The notes below the pieces were generated by a model. It worked only from the letters and a program-made list of their open reading frames with translations, was not told where the DNA came from and ran no database searches. A stretch of DNA of 64,000 nucleotides from Streptomyces sp. M41(2017). Its GTDB lineage: Bacteria; Actinomycetota; Actinomycetes; Streptomycetales; Streptomycetaceae. The stretch lies in NCBI RefSeq assembly GCF_002078175.1, contig NZ_MWFK01000001.1, positions 3,162,001-3,226,000 of the forward strand, written 5' to 3'. Made by a program: the position numbers and the translations under genes. Positions 36,658 through 48,068 of this stretch are shown one piece after another (positions within the stretch are counted from its first letter, which is position 1; each line of letters opens with the position of its first letter).

Positions 36658-37181
36658 CGGGTCGTCACCGCCTCGGCGAGCTTGTCGAGCCGCGCGGCGG
36701 TCAGTTCCAGCCAGCGCAGATCGGCCTCGAGGTGGAAGAGGGCGTGGTCGCAGATCAGCTGGTCGGCCAGGTCGCCCTTGCGCTTGCGTTCGGTCAGCAT
36801 GCGCATCATGCGCAGGTGCTCCGAGCGCTGGGTGTCGAGGATCTCGCTCGCGTCGCGATGCGTCAGCAGTGCGAGGACGATCTTCGTGTAGAGGGTCGAC
36901 TGGAGGTAGGGCTCGGGCTTCTCGGGCGTGGCGAGCCACTGCTGGACGTCGGTGATCCCGGCGTCGGTGATGGCGTACCGCTTGCGCTCGGGACCGCCGC
37001 CCGCCTCTATGCCGTCGACCTCGACGAGGCCGTTCTTCAGCAGGCGCGACATCGTCGAGTAGACCTGGCCGTAGTGCAGCGGCCGGTCGTGACCGAACTT
37101 CTCGTCGAAGGCCCGCTTCAGGTCGTAACCGTGGCGCGGGCCGGACTCCAGGAGCCCCAGGAGGGTGTGACCGATGGACAT
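36654..37181 (-). CDS. PadR-family transcriptional regulator
   Basis: 175 residues from ATG 37181. PadR winged helix MSIGHTLLGLLESGPRHGYD ... YGQVYSTMSRLLKNGLVEV with the charged wing and the C-terminal antiparallel dimer helices (80-175). PadR proteins of this class repress ABC exporters and respond to drugs. The operator palindrome 22 bases upstream supports autorepression. Confidence 0.95.
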   Translation of the reverse strand: MSIGHTLLGLLESGPRHGYDLKRAFDEKFGHDRPLHYGQVYSTMSRLLKNGLVEVDGIEAGGGPERKRYAITDAGITDVQQWLATPEKPEPYLQSTLYTKIVLALLTHRDASEILDTQRSEHLRMMRMLTERKRKGDLADQLICDHALFHLEADLRWLELTAARLDKLAEAVTTR

Positions 37182-37202
37182 GCGGAGCACTCTACACAGC
37201 GG

Positions 37203-37221
37203 GTATACATGGTGTGTATAC
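37203..37221. promoter_or_regulatory. PadR operator palindrome
   Basis: Perfect inverted repeat GTATACA-TGGTG-TGTATAC, 22 bases upstream of the padR start. It contains the AT-rich bases that would act as the -10, so binding would block transcription of the operon. Confidence 0.82.
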
Positions 37222-37434
37222 GCGTGGTGCAGAGTGCGGGGAGGGGCGGGGGCGGAGGGATGTGGCCGGGGAGAAGTCGCCTGGCCAGGAGGCATTGTCA
37301 CGGTTTCGAATCAGGCTCCGACGTCCCCGTATCGCGAGGCTCTTGAGGCCTACTCACCCGCGCGAGACCCTCCGGCGGGGCGAGCCCCGCTCCGCCGGCG
37401 CCCCGGCGGACCGAGGGCGTGAGCCGCGACTCCC

Positions 37435-37683
37435 TCAGCTCTCCGGATCCCCGGAGACCGGGGGCCGGCCCCGGCGCGGGATCGGGCCCGCGCCGCCGGG
37501 CAGACGCCCGGCCTCGCCGAGGGCGCGGCGCAGCAGGAACTCGATCTGCGCGTTGGCGGACCGCAGTTCGTCGCCGGCCCAGCGGGCCAGTGCCTCGTAC
37601 ACCAGCGGGTCGAGCCGCAGCAGTACCTGCTTGCGCTGCTGCTGCGGCCGACGCGGCGGAGTTCCCTCCGTGGGAGACGTCAC
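37435..37683 (-). CDS. Small ribbon-helix-helix-like protein
   Basis: 82 residues. KQVLLRLDPLVYEALARWAGDELRSANAQIEFLLRRAL has the strand-helix-helix pattern of Arc/CopG DNA-binding proteins; the N- and C-termini are Pro-rich and disordered. Its start overlaps the stop of the SPFH gene by 4 bases (ATGA), so it is co-translated with it. It may regulate the SPFH promoter or act elsewhere. Confidence 0.72.
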   Translation of the reverse strand: MTSPTEGTPPRRPQQQRKQVLLRLDPLVYEALARWAGDELRSANAQIEFLLRRALGEAGRLPGGAGPIPRRGRPPVSGDPES

Positions 37684-38654
37684 TGGTAGAGGGACCCCGT
37701 GTTCAGGACGGGCTGCGCCGCGCGGTCACCGCACAGCACCACCATCAGGTTCGACACCATCGCCGCCTTCCGCTCGGAGTCCAGCTCCACGATGTCGCGC
37801 TCGGTGATCCGGGTGATCGCCGCCTCGACCATGCCGACCGCGCCGTCCACGATCTGCCGCCGCGCCGCGACGATCGCTCCGGCCTGCTGGCGCTGGAGCA
37901 TCGCGGAGGCGATCTCGGGAGCGTACGCGAGGTGCGTGAAGCGCGACTCGATGATCCGCACGCCGGCGGCGGCCACGCGCGCGTGCAGTTCGACCGCGAG
38001 CTTCTCGGTGATCTCCTCGGCGTTCCCGCGCAGTGACAGGCCGTCCTCCTCGTGCGCGTCGTAGGGGTACTCGATGGCGATGTGCCGGACCGCCGCCTCG
38101 GTCTGCGTCGAGACGAACTCCCGGAAGTCGTCGACCTCGAACGTGGCCTGGGCGGTGTCCTGCACGTTCCACACCACGACCGCGGCGAGCTCGATCGGGT
38201 TGCCGTAGGCGTCGTTGACCTTGAGGACGGCGGTCTCGTGGTTGCGGACACGGGTCGAGATCTTGGTGCGCGACGTGAGCGGGTTCACCCAGCGCAGTCC
38301 GTCCTGGCGGATCGTGCCGCGGTAGCGCCCGAAGAGCTGGACCACGCGGGCCTCGCCCGGCGCGACGGTGTTGAGGCCGCACATCGCGAAGAACGCGGCG
38401 ACGGCGACCAGGACGCCCAGGATGATCAGCGCCGCCTGGGCGCCGCCGGACCGGACGACCCCGCCGCCGACGGCACACAGGGCGGCTCCGGCGAGCAGTC
38501 CGAGGAGGCCGAGCAGCAGCGCGAGCCCCCCGCCGATGCTGTGCGCGGTGAACTCCCGCACGTGCGGCGCGGGCATCTCGGGGAGGTCGGTCGGCGGCGT
38601 GGGGTCCGGTGCGCCCGGGGCGGGCGAGGACGCGTGGGAAGCGTGTGACGACAT
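37680..38654 (-). CDS. SPFH/Band 7 membrane protein (slipin-like)
   Basis: 324 residues. Two membrane helices (about 42-65 and 72-95) are followed by a Band 7 domain ([22 protein letters not shown] ... [36 protein letters not shown] is its core) and a coiled-coil tail. SPFH proteins scaffold membrane microdomains or inhibit proteases. A GTGATATCAC palindrome lies upstream. Confidence 0.92.
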   Translation of the reverse strand: MSSHASHASSPAPGAPDPTPPTDLPEMPAPHVREFTAHSIGGGLALLLGLLGLLAGAALCAVGGGVVRSGGAQAALIILGVLVAVAAFFAMCGLNTVAPGEARVVQLFGRYRGTIRQDGLRWVNPLTSRTKISTRVRNHETAVLKVNDAYGNPIELAAVVVWNVQDTAQATFEVDDFREFVSTQTEAAVRHIAIEYPYDAHEEDGLSLRGNAEEITEKLAVELHARVAAAGVRIIESRFTHLAYAPEIASAMLQRQQAGAIVAARRQIVDGAVGMVEAAITRITERDIVELDSERKAAMVSNLMVVLCGDRAAQPVLNTGSLYQ

Positions 38655-38695
38655 GGTGGGTCCCCCCGTTCGTACGGCATAGCTTCGGTCTAGCT

Positions 38696-38709
38696 AAGTG
38701 ATATCACTT
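38696..38709. promoter_or_regulatory. AAGTGATATCACTT operator-like palindrome
   Basis: A perfect 14-bp palindrome, 42 bases upstream of the SPFH start, in the promoter position. Such GTGATATCAC sites suit GntR/YtrA-type repressors in Streptomyces. No GntR gene is in this window; the small RHH-like protein is a possible but unproven ligand. Confidence 0.6.
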
Positions 38710-38903
38710 TACCTCGCATCGCAACCTTCGGTGCCTCCTGGTCGTCGGTTTTGTTGGGGCCCGTGCTGAGGGCGTGCTGATTGTCACGTCCGGAAAAGAC
38801 CGGATCGGCGGCCCTTTGTCATAGCGCGCGGTGTTAGCTTGCTGAGCTGACCGGAGCGACGAACGTGTGTGCCACACGAGAGTGAAGCGGAGCGGATCGA
38901 CCC

Positions 38904-41234
38904 ATGGGACGAGCGGAAGAGAGACGAGCGCGGCAGGCGCAGGGCCGCCGCGCGGCGCCCAAGCGCTCGTCCGGACACGAGTCGGTGGGCCCCGGCGGCG
39001 CGACGCCGGGCGGGAAGAAGCCCCGCCGCACCGGCATACGCAGGTTCGTGAACTGGAAGACGATCCTCGGCACGTTCCTCGGCGTCTGCCTGCTCGGCAT
39101 GGGCGCCTTCCTCGTGCTCTACATGGTCGTCTCCGTGCCCGAGGGCAACGCGGCCGCGCGCCTGCAGAGCAACGTCTACGAGTACGGCGACGGCAAGACC
39201 CTCGCGCGCACCGGCAAGGTCAACCGCGAGATCGTCGACCTGTCCAAGGTGCCGAAGCCGGTCCAGAAGACCTTCGTCGCCGCGGAGAACAAGTCCTTCT
39301 ACAGCGACTCCGGCGTCGACCTCAAGGGCACCGCCCGCGGTCTGCTCAACACCCTCTCCGGCAAGGGCAAGCAGGGTGGCTCGACGATCACCCAGCAGTA
39401 CGTCAAGAACTACTACCTCAGCCAGGACCAGACCGTTTCGCGCAAGCTGAAGGAAATGGTCATCTCGCTGAAGGTGGACCGCAAGAAGTCCAAGGACGAC
39501 ATCCTCGCGGGCTACATCAACACCAGCTACTACGGCCGCAACGCGTACGGCATCCAGGCCGCCGCGCAGGCCTACTACCGCGTCGACGCGGACAAGCTCA
39601 GCGTCGCGCAGGGTGCCTACCTCGCCTCGCTGCTCCAGGCGCCCAGCCAGTACGACTGGGCGGTCGCCACGGACACCGGCAAGCGCCTGGTGCAGGCCCG
39701 CTGGAACTACACGCTCGACAACATGGTCGAGCAGGGCTGGCTCGGCTCGGGCGAGCGGCAGGGCCTGAAGTTCCCCAAGCCCAGGGACCCCCAGGGCGCG
39801 GCGGGCATGCAGGGCCAGACCGGCTACCTGGTGACCGAGGCGCAGGACGAACTGGCCCGGCAGCTCGTCGCCCAGGGCAAGGCGGCCGACCTCGACGACG
39901 CCAAGGCGCTGGTCGACGCGGGCGGCTGGACCATCAAGCTCAACATCGACAAGAAGAAGCAGGCCCTGCTCGAGAAGACGGTCAAGAAGCAGCTGACCGG
40001 CAAGCTGGACCCGAAGAAGCGCAAGGTCGACGCCAACATCCAGGCGGGCGCCGCGTCGGTCGATCCCAAGACCGGCAAGGTCGTCGCGATGTACGGCGGT
40101 CAGGACTACTTCAAGCACTACATCAACAACGCGACCCGCCGGGACTACCAGGCGGCCTCGACGTTCAAGCCGCTGATCTTCGCCGCGGCGCTCGCCGAGG
40201 AGGCCAAGACCCGCTCCGGCAGGCCGATCACCGCGAACACGATCTACGACGGCACGAACCGCCGTCCCGTCGTGGGCAGCGACATCGCCTTCGCCCCGCC
40301 GAACGAGGACGAGCACAGCTACGGCGACGTGACGGTGCAGACCGCGATGAACAAGTCCATCAACGCCGTCTTCGCCCAGATGGGCGTCGACGTCGGCATG
40401 GACGAGGTGCTGAAGGTCGCGGGCAAGCTCGGCATGAACACCAAGGGGCTCCAGGCGGTGCCCGCCCAGACCCTCGGCTCCATGGGCGCCAGCCCGCTGG
40501 AGATGGCGGGCGTGTACGCGACGCTCGACAACCACGGCAAGAAGGTCACCCCCTCGATCCTCGCCTCGGCCGAGCACAAGGACCTCACGGTCGACGTACC
40601 CGACCCCGTCGGCGGCCAGGTCATCAGCCGGGAGGCCGCCGACACGGTCACCTCGGTGCTCACCGGCGTGGTCGACGACGGCACGGCCCGTGTCTCGGTG
40701 CGGGACAACCCGTCCCGTGACGGCCAGCAGGTCGCCGGCAAGACCGGTACGTCCGACAACAACAAGTCGGCCTGGTTCACGGGCTACACGCCGAACCTCG
40801 TCACCTCGGTCGGACTGTTCGGCGAGGACGCCAAGAACCACCACCAGGTGCCCATGAAGGGCGCCACCGGCCTCTTCGCCGAGGGCGGCCGTGTCAACGG
40901 CGGTGGCTTCCCGGCGCAGATCTGGGCGGCGTACACCTTCGGCGTGATGGACGGCAAGGTCAGCAAGTTCGACCTCGACACCACCTCGGGCGCCGCGGTC
41001 GAGCCGACCGACACACCGACCATCAGCGAGTCGCCGTCCGACACGCCGTCGTCGACGCCGACGACCGAGGAACCGTCGTCGGAGCCGCCCTCCAGCAGCA
41101 GTCCGCCGACGCCCTCGGACAAGCCGACGACGACCCCACCGTCGTCACCGCCTCCGTCCACGCCGTCGCAGACCCCGACCGGACAGCTCCCGGACAACCC
41201 GTTCGGCCAGGACGACCAGAGCCAAGGGCAGTAA
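38904..41234 (+). CDS. Class A penicillin-binding protein (transglycosylase/transpeptidase)
   Basis: 776 residues. A basic N-terminus and a membrane anchor (about 58-78) lead to a GT51 domain (AAENKSFYSDSGVD, GGSTITQQYVKNYYL motifs) and a transpeptidase domain with S419-T-F-K422, SIN at 485 and K613-T-G. A Pro/Ser/Thr-rich tail of about 80 residues ends the protein. It polymerises and cross-links peptidoglycan at the membrane. The GT51 Glu motif ENKSF is slightly altered from the usual EDxxF. Confidence 0.95.
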   Translation: MGRAEERRARQAQGRRAAPKRSSGHESVGPGGATPGGKKPRRTGIRRFVNWKTILGTFLGVCLLGMGAFLVLYMVVSVPEGNAAARLQSNVYEYGDGKTLARTGKVNREIVDLSKVPKPVQKTFVAAENKSFYSDSGVDLKGTARGLLNTLSGKGKQGGSTITQQYVKNYYLSQDQTVSRKLKEMVISLKVDRKKSKDDILAGYINTSYYGRNAYGIQAAAQAYYRVDADKLSVAQGAYLASLLQAPSQYDWAVATDTGKRLVQARWNYTLDNMVEQGWLGSGERQGLKFPKPRDPQGAAGMQGQTGYLVTEAQDELARQLVAQGKAADLDDAKALVDAGGWTIKLNIDKKKQALLEKTVKKQLTGKLDPKKRKVDANIQAGAASVDPKTGKVVAMYGGQDYFKHYINNATRRDYQAASTFKPLIFAAALAEEAKTRSGRPITANTIYDGTNRRPVVGSDIAFAPPNEDEHSYGDVTVQTAMNKSINAVFAQMGVDVGMDEVLKVAGKLGMNTKGLQAVPAQTLGSMGASPLEMAGVYATLDNHGKKVTPSILASAEHKDLTVDVPDPVGGQVISREAADTVTSVLTGVVDDGTARVSVRDNPSRDGQQVAGKTGTSDNNKSAWFTGYTPNLVTSVGLFGEDAKNHHQVPMKGATGLFAEGGRVNGGGFPAQIWAAYTFGVMDGKVSKFDLDTTSGAAVEPTDTPTISESPSDTPSSTPTTEEPSSEPPSSSSPPTPSDKPTTTPPSSPPPSTPSQTPTGQLPDNPFGQDDQSQGQ

Positions 41235-41253
41235 CCACGACAGCACGCGGCAC

Positions 41254-41295
41254 GTGAAGAGGGGCACCCGGAGACCCGGGTGCCCCTCTTCACGC
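41254..41295. terminator. Convergent terminator
   Basis: A perfect 19-bp stem with a 4-base loop, between the PBP gene and the phosphatase gene. Confidence 0.9.
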
Positions 41296-41317
41296 TTCCG
41301 CGTCTCCGCCGCGGACC

Positions 41318-43411
41318 TCAGCCCCGGTTCAACTCGAACCAGACGACCTTCCCCGTGCTCAGCCGGGTGGCGCCCCAGCGCCGGGCCAGCTTGTTCACCA
41401 GGTACAGCCCGCGGCCGCCCTCGTCCGTGGCCCGCGCCTGCCGCAGCCGCGGCAGCTGCGGCACGTCGTCGCCGACCTCGCAGCGCAGCACGTCCGTCCG
41501 CAGCAGTCGCAACGTCACCGGCCGCGACGCGTAGCGCACCGCGTTCGTCACGACCTCGCTGACCAGCAGCTCCACCGCGTCGGTCATGTCCTCCATGCCC
41601 CACCGCGCGAGCGCCCGCCGGGCCAGCCGGCGTGCCCGGCCCGGCGCCGCGTCCTCCGGCTCCAGGAACCAGTACGCGACATCGCTCGGCGCGATCCCGT
41701 CGAACCGGGCCGCGAGCAGCGCGATGTCGTCGTCCCGGTCGCCCGGGCCGAGCATGTCGAGCACCTCGTCGCAGAGGGCCTCCAGCGGCGGCGGATGATC
41801 CGGGCCGGTCAGCGCGGCCGTGGCGGCGAGCTTCTCGCGCAGCTGCTCTATCCCGGTCCAGACGTCCCGCAGCCGCGACTCCACCAGGCCGTCCGTGTAC
41901 AGCAGCAGCGTCGCCCCCGCGGGCGCGTCGAGCTCCACGGCCTCGAAATCGACCCCGCCGACCCCGATGGGCGCGCCCGGCGGTACCCGCAACACCTCGG
42001 CCCGGCCGCCCAGGTGCAGCAGCACCGGCGGGGGATGGCCCGCGTTGGCGATCGTGATCCGGTGCGACACCGGGTCGTACACGGCGTACAGGCAGGTCGC
42101 CATGCGGTCCGTGCCGAGCCGTTGCGCCTGCTCGTCGAGGTGGTGCAGCACCTCCTGCGGAGGCAGGTCGAGCCCCGCGAGGGTCTGCGCCGTCGTCCGC
42201 AGCTGGCCCATGATCGCCGCCGACGTCATCGAGTGACCCATGACGTCGCCCACGACCAGGGCGACCCGGCTGCCCGGCAGCGGGATCGCGTCGTACCAGT
42301 CCCCGCCGACCCGCGCGGTCTCCGCGGCCGGCAGGTACCGGGACGCCAGCCGCACACCCGTGGGCCGCGGCAGCGTCTCCGGCAGCATCGTGCGCTGCAA
42401 CTCGTCGGCGATGTACGCCTCGCGGCCGTACAGCACCGCCTTGTCGATCCCGAGCGCGCTGTGGGTCGCGAGCTGGGCGGCGACCAGCAGGTCGTCCGCC
42501 TCGAACGCGATCCGCTCCGGGCGCCGCAGGAACAGGGCGGCGCCGATCACCCGGCGCCGGCCGCGCAGCGGCGCGAGGATCGCGCGCTGTCCGCTCGGGA
42601 CCGCCAGATCGTCGCCGAGCAGCTCCGGCAGCGCGGCGCGGGCCGCGGGGGCGTCGGCGAACACCGGCCGCACTCCGCGCAGCACCTCGGCCAAAGCGCC
42701 GCCCGGGCGCACCTCACACAACTCCGCGGTCATCGCCGACAGCTCGTTGGGTTCGGGACGCGCGAGAGGCAGGAAGCCGCCCTCGGTGTCCCGCTCCTCG
42801 GGAATCCGGTCGGTCCGGCGCAGCCGCAGCACCAGGGGTCCCGTCGGCCGCTCGTCGCCGACCGGCAGCGGATCCCGCAGATAGACGAGGATCGCGTCCG
42901 AGAACGTCGGCACGGTCGCCCGGCACAGCCCCATGACGATCTCGTCGAGGTCGATGCCCCGGGCGATCCGCCGGGTCGCGGCGCCCACGAAGCGCAGCCG
43001 GTCGCCGTCCCGCCGCATCGGCATCGGCCCGCCCTGCGGCAGGCTCTGCCCCGTACGGCGCTCCTTGCCGCCCGAGGCGCGCGCGGAACGGTCCTGCTCC
43101 GCGTCCGGCTGCACCGGGATGCTCTCCGGCGCGGGCCGCGGGCGGTGCGGATCCGGCTCGGCGGCCGAGGGCTGGGAGTGCTCCGCGCCCGCACCGGGCG
43201 CGGCCGGCGACGGCGCGTCCGTGCCGGGGCCGCGCGAGGCGTCACCCGCGCGGGCCTGAAGAGGTAAGGCGCCGGACCCGGGCTGGGGGGACGGCTGGTC
43301 CGGGGTACGCAGGAGCGCCCCGCGAGGGTCCGCGGGGGCGGCCGGCCGGCCGGCGCCGTTCTGCCGGCGCTCGTGCGAGGTGGGGTGCTCCGTCACGCGT
43401 GTCGAGTCCAT
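41318..43411 (-). CDS. SpoIIE phosphatase with GAF and HATPase (anti-sigma-type) domains
   Basis: 697 residues. A disordered Pro/Ala/Gly N-terminus (1-130) is followed by a GAF domain (about 145-310: RIARGIDLDEIVMGLC), a PP2C/SpoIIE domain (about 335-550: ARVGGDWYDAIPLPGSRVALVVGDVMGH) and a HATPase_c domain (570-690: ELLVSEVVTNAVRYAS, GRGLYLVNKLARRWG). It dephosphorylates an anti-anti-sigma factor and may itself phosphorylate or bind one. A TTA codon is at complement 43265-43267. Confidence 0.93.
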   Translation of the reverse strand: MDSTRVTEHPTSHERRQNGAGRPAAPADPRGALLRTPDQPSPQPGSGALPLQARAGDASRGPGTDAPSPAAPGAGAEHSQPSAAEPDPHRPRPAPESIPVQPDAEQDRSARASGGKERRTGQSLPQGGPMPMRRDGDRLRFVGAATRRIARGIDLDEIVMGLCRATVPTFSDAILVYLRDPLPVGDERPTGPLVLRLRRTDRIPEERDTEGGFLPLARPEPNELSAMTAELCEVRPGGALAEVLRGVRPVFADAPAARAALPELLGDDLAVPSGQRAILAPLRGRRRVIGAALFLRRPERIAFEADDLLVAAQLATHSALGIDKAVLYGREAYIADELQRTMLPETLPRPTGVRLASRYLPAAETARVGGDWYDAIPLPGSRVALVVGDVMGHSMTSAAIMGQLRTTAQTLAGLDLPPQEVLHHLDEQAQRLGTDRMATCLYAVYDPVSHRITIANAGHPPPVLLHLGGRAEVLRVPPGAPIGVGGVDFEAVELDAPAGATLLLYTDGLVESRLRDVWTGIEQLREKLAATAALTGPDHPPPLEALCDEVLDMLGPGDRDDDIALLAARFDGIAPSDVAYWFLEPEDAAPGRARRLARRALARWGMEDMTDAVELLVSEVVTNAVRYASRPVTLRLLRTDVLRCEVGDDVPQLPRLRQARATDEGGRGLYLVNKLARRWGATRLSTGKVVWFELNRG

Positions 43412-43808
43412 CCGTCCGGGGCTGCGCGCCGTGCGCGCAGTTCGTCCCGCAGCCCCGATACCCGGAATGTGTGCCCCAGGAACGGATTCTGCGTGTCGTC
43501 AGGTGTGGAACCGGTGGTGGGCACGGCCGGCGCATGGCCGGGAACGGCCCGCGGACGGCCGGAAACGGGCCGTGCCGAACACGGCGTCAGGACCGCAGCC
43601 CCCGCCCGCACGACCGTCGTGACGCCACCGCGCGGAGCGACCGGACCTCGGCCGGACACGCCGCCGTACCCCTCGTACCCCTCGCTCACGTCCTGCCGCC
43701 CCTCGGTGACATATGGTCAAGCCCGGCTCATCATGCGGGAGTTGTTGCTGCCGTGCGCCCTTGCGGAAGACGATCCTACGGTTGTACCACGGGGGCGCAT
43801 CAAGGGTC
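43412..43808. other. Upstream region of the phosphatase gene
   Basis: 397 bases. On the minus strand a TTGACC sequence near 43720 could be a -35, followed by repeats of a GTACCCCTCG type near 43675. A 27-codon frame on the minus strand (ATG 43800) has no good ribosome site. I see no other feature. Confidence 0.4.
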
Positions 43809-44501
43809 TCATGAGGACACGTGCGCGGGCGTACGGTCCCAGTCATCCGGCAGAGCGGGAACCGGCCAGGCCGGGTCGGGCCTCCAGAGCTGCCATCCGT
43901 CCGAGAACGGCGACCCCCACGCGCGGATCACCTCCACCGCCGACCACCCCGCTTCTCGTACCCGCGCGGCCAGTTGAGCATCCATCAGACCGGCCCGCTG
44001 CGCCATCGCGAACTCGTCCTCGTCCAGCCAGCGCCAACTCCGGTCCGGGTGAACCGAGATGTCGAGGAAGTGGTCCTCGGAGTCCACCCCGCCCGCCCAA
44101 CGCGTCAGCGGCGCCTCCAGGTTCACGTACCAGTTCTTGAAACGCCAGCCCGGCTCCCAGAAAAGCCACACCGACCAGGGATCGCCCGGCCGCGCCAGCT
44201 TGAGCACCCCGGTCCCGAACCACCGGTCGCGCCGCACCGTCCGCGGCTTGGTGTAGCGCGACTCCAGCGGCTCGCCGTGCACCGGCGACCCGTCGGCGAG
44301 CACCGGCTTCACACATTCGGTGCCCGGCGCCATCCACACCGCGAGCAGCTCGGCGTCGTCCCGTACGACCGTCACGGGGCGGCAGATGTGGACGTGCTCA
44401 CCGGCGTTCTCCCGGTACCGCCACAGGATCTGGTGCCCGGGCTCCCAGAACGCCGCCGGCCCGCCCGCTTCCGCTCGTCTCACCGCTCCACCGTCTGCCA
44501 T
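43809..44501 (-). CDS. DUF402 domain-containing protein
   Basis: 230 residues. DUF402 motifs are clear: WFGTGVLKLARPGDPWSVWLFW, YVNLEAPLTRW and HFLDISVHPDRSWRWLDEDEF. Family relatives hydrolyse nucleoside diphosphates or phosphonate esters (FomD-like), using Mn. An excellent TAATAT -10 ends 6 bases before the ATG, so the mRNA is probably leaderless. Its partner genes are unrelated. Confidence 0.85.
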   Translation of the reverse strand: MADGGAVRRAEAGGPAAFWEPGHQILWRYRENAGEHVHICRPVTVVRDDAELLAVWMAPGTECVKPVLADGSPVHGEPLESRYTKPRTVRRDRWFGTGVLKLARPGDPWSVWLFWEPGWRFKNWYVNLEAPLTRWAGGVDSEDHFLDISVHPDRSWRWLDEDEFAMAQRAGLMDAQLAARVREAGWSAVEVIRAWGSPFSDGWQLWRPDPAWPVPALPDDWDRTPAHVSS

Positions 44502-44507
44502 GAACAG

Positions 44508-44513
44508 ATATTA
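44508..44513 (-). promoter_or_regulatory. TAATAT -10 of a leaderless promoter
   Basis: A near-perfect -10 hexamer located 6 bases upstream of the DUF402 ATG. The -35 region is weak. Confidence 0.6.
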
Positions 44514-44616
44514 GGTGCCCAGGGCATGCGACGCTGCGGCACGCGTCATGGTTCCCGCCGGCGCCGGGGACCTGTTACGGAGGCGTCATCAGGTGTTTCT
44601 CCCCGGCGGCGGGCCG

Positions 44617-46020
44617 TTACGGACGCGTCATCCGCAGGACATCCAGCGCTTCGTCGAGCTGCTCCTCCGTCAGATCCCCCCGCTCCACATAGCCCGACTC
44701 CAGCACCACCTCGCGGATGGTCTTCCGGTCCGCCAGCGCCTTCTTCGCGACCTTCGCGGCCTCTTCGTACCCGATGTACTTGTTCAGCGGCGTCACCACC
44801 GACGGCGAGGACTCCGCGTACTCCCGGGCCCGCTCCCGGTGCGCGACGATCCCGTCCACCGTCCGGTCGGCGAGCAGCCGCGACACGTTCGCGAGGAGCC
44901 GCACCGACTCCAGGACGTTCTTGCCGATCACCGGCAGCATGACGTTCAGCTCGAAGTTCCCGGCCGCGCCCGCGACGGCGACCGTCGCGTCGTTGCCCGT
45001 CACCTGCGCGGCGACCATCAGCACCGCCTCGGGAATCACCGGGTTCACCTTGCCCGGCATGATCGACGAGCCCGGCTGGAGATCCGGCAGGCTGATCTCG
45101 GACAGCCCGGTGCGCGGTCCCGAGGCCATCCACCGCAGATCGTTCGCGATCTTGGTCAGGCCGACCGCGATGGTCCGCAGCTGCCCGCTCGTCTCCACGA
45201 TCCCGTCGCGCGCGCCCTGCGCCTCGAAGTGGTCGCGGGCCTCCGTCAGCGGCAGTCCGGTCGTCCGGGCCACCTCCGCGATCACCGCCGCGGAGAACCC
45301 GGGCGGCGTGTTGATGCCGGTGCCCACGGCGGTGCCGCCCAGCGGCAGTTCCGCCAGCCGGGGCAGCGAGGCGCGCAGCCGCTCGACCCCGTACCGGACC
45401 TGCGCCGCGTACCCGCCGAATTCCTGGCCCAGCGTCACGGGCGTGGCGTCCATCAGGTGGGTGCGGCCCGACTTGACCACGTCGGCGAACTCCTCCGCCT
45501 TGCGGCCGAGGGCGGCGGCCAGGTGCTCCAGCGCGGGCACCAGGTCGCGGGTCACCGCGGCGGTCGCGGCGATGTGGATCGAGGACGGGAACACGTCGTT
45601 GCTCGACTGGGAGGCGTTCACGTGGTCGTTCGGGTGCACGTCCCGGCCCAGCCGCTCGGTCGCGAGCGTGGCGACGACCTCGTTGGTGTTCATGTTGGAG
45701 GACGTCCCGGAGCCCGTCTGGAACACGTCCACCGGGAACTGCTCGTCCCAGCGCCCCTCGACGACCTCCGCCGCCGCCTCCTGGATCGCCTCGGCGACAT
45801 CCTTGTCGATCACGCCCAGCTCGCCGTTCACCTTCGCGGCGGCCGCCTTGATCCGGGCGAGGGCCTCGATGTGCGCGCGCTCGATGTGCTGCCCCGAGAT
45901 CGGGAAGTTCTCCACGGCGCGCTGGGTCTGCGCCCGCCATTTCGCGTCCGCGGGCACCCGCACCTCACCCATGGAGTCGTGCTCGATCCGGTACGCGCCT
46001 TCGCCCTGGCCATCTGCCAT
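44617..46020 (-). CDS. fumC: Fumarate hydratase class II
   Basis: 467 residues from ATG 46020, GGAGG upstream. The superfamily signature [11 protein letters not shown] and the [14 protein letters not shown] and NASQSSND motifs are intact. It is an oxygen-stable, cofactor-free fumarase of the TCA cycle. The next gene is a class I fumarase on the same strand, 191 bases away, so the cell has both forms side by side. Confidence 0.97.
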   Translation of the reverse strand: MADGQGEGAYRIEHDSMGEVRVPADAKWRAQTQRAVENFPISGQHIERAHIEALARIKAAAAKVNGELGVIDKDVAEAIQEAAAEVVEGRWDEQFPVDVFQTGSGTSSNMNTNEVVATLATERLGRDVHPNDHVNASQSSNDVFPSSIHIAATAAVTRDLVPALEHLAAALGRKAEEFADVVKSGRTHLMDATPVTLGQEFGGYAAQVRYGVERLRASLPRLAELPLGGTAVGTGINTPPGFSAAVIAEVARTTGLPLTEARDHFEAQGARDGIVETSGQLRTIAVGLTKIANDLRWMASGPRTGLSEISLPDLQPGSSIMPGKVNPVIPEAVLMVAAQVTGNDATVAVAGAAGNFELNVMLPVIGKNVLESVRLLANVSRLLADRTVDGIVAHRERAREYAESSPSVVTPLNKYIGYEEAAKVAKKALADRKTIREVVLESGYVERGDLTEEQLDEALDVLRMTRP

Positions 46021-46096
46021 TGGTGACACCTCCATGGGGGACAGCATCCAGGAGGCGACGCGTGTTCCCGCCCGGGCGCGCGCGGCACGCGGAACC

Positions 46097-46153
46097 CGTG
46101 TCCGGCGCCGTCCCCGGACACGACGAACGGCCGCCAGCTCGACGGCCGTTCGT
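46097..46153. terminator. Tandem hairpins downstream of the class I fumarase
   Basis: A 9-bp stem (46097-46122) directly followed by an 11-bp stem (46123-46153). They end the class I fumarase transcript ahead of fumC. Confidence 0.75.
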
Positions 46154-46211
46154 GGGGTTCGTGGAAAGCCCGGGGGCGCGGGCCACTACGTCACCGGGGA
46201 GAGCGCGCGCC

Positions 46212-47882
<1,671 letters not shown>

Positions 47883-48068
47883 CTCGCCCATTCCTCACTC
47901 GACAGACAGCGGCGTGCCTCCATTGGCAGCGTCCACCAGCGTAGGACCTGGCGCGGGTGCCGAGTCTGTGAGGTAAGGCTCAGTTCGGACACCGGACGGA
48001 CGCCCGGTTCTCCACAGGGGGCTCGGAAGGGGTAGTCGCGATCTATCGCGTTTGGGTACGCTGCTGTC

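Noticed and set aside
36654..37301. Longer PadR start at 37301
   Set aside because: It would run through the operator palindrome and adds sequence without family similarity.
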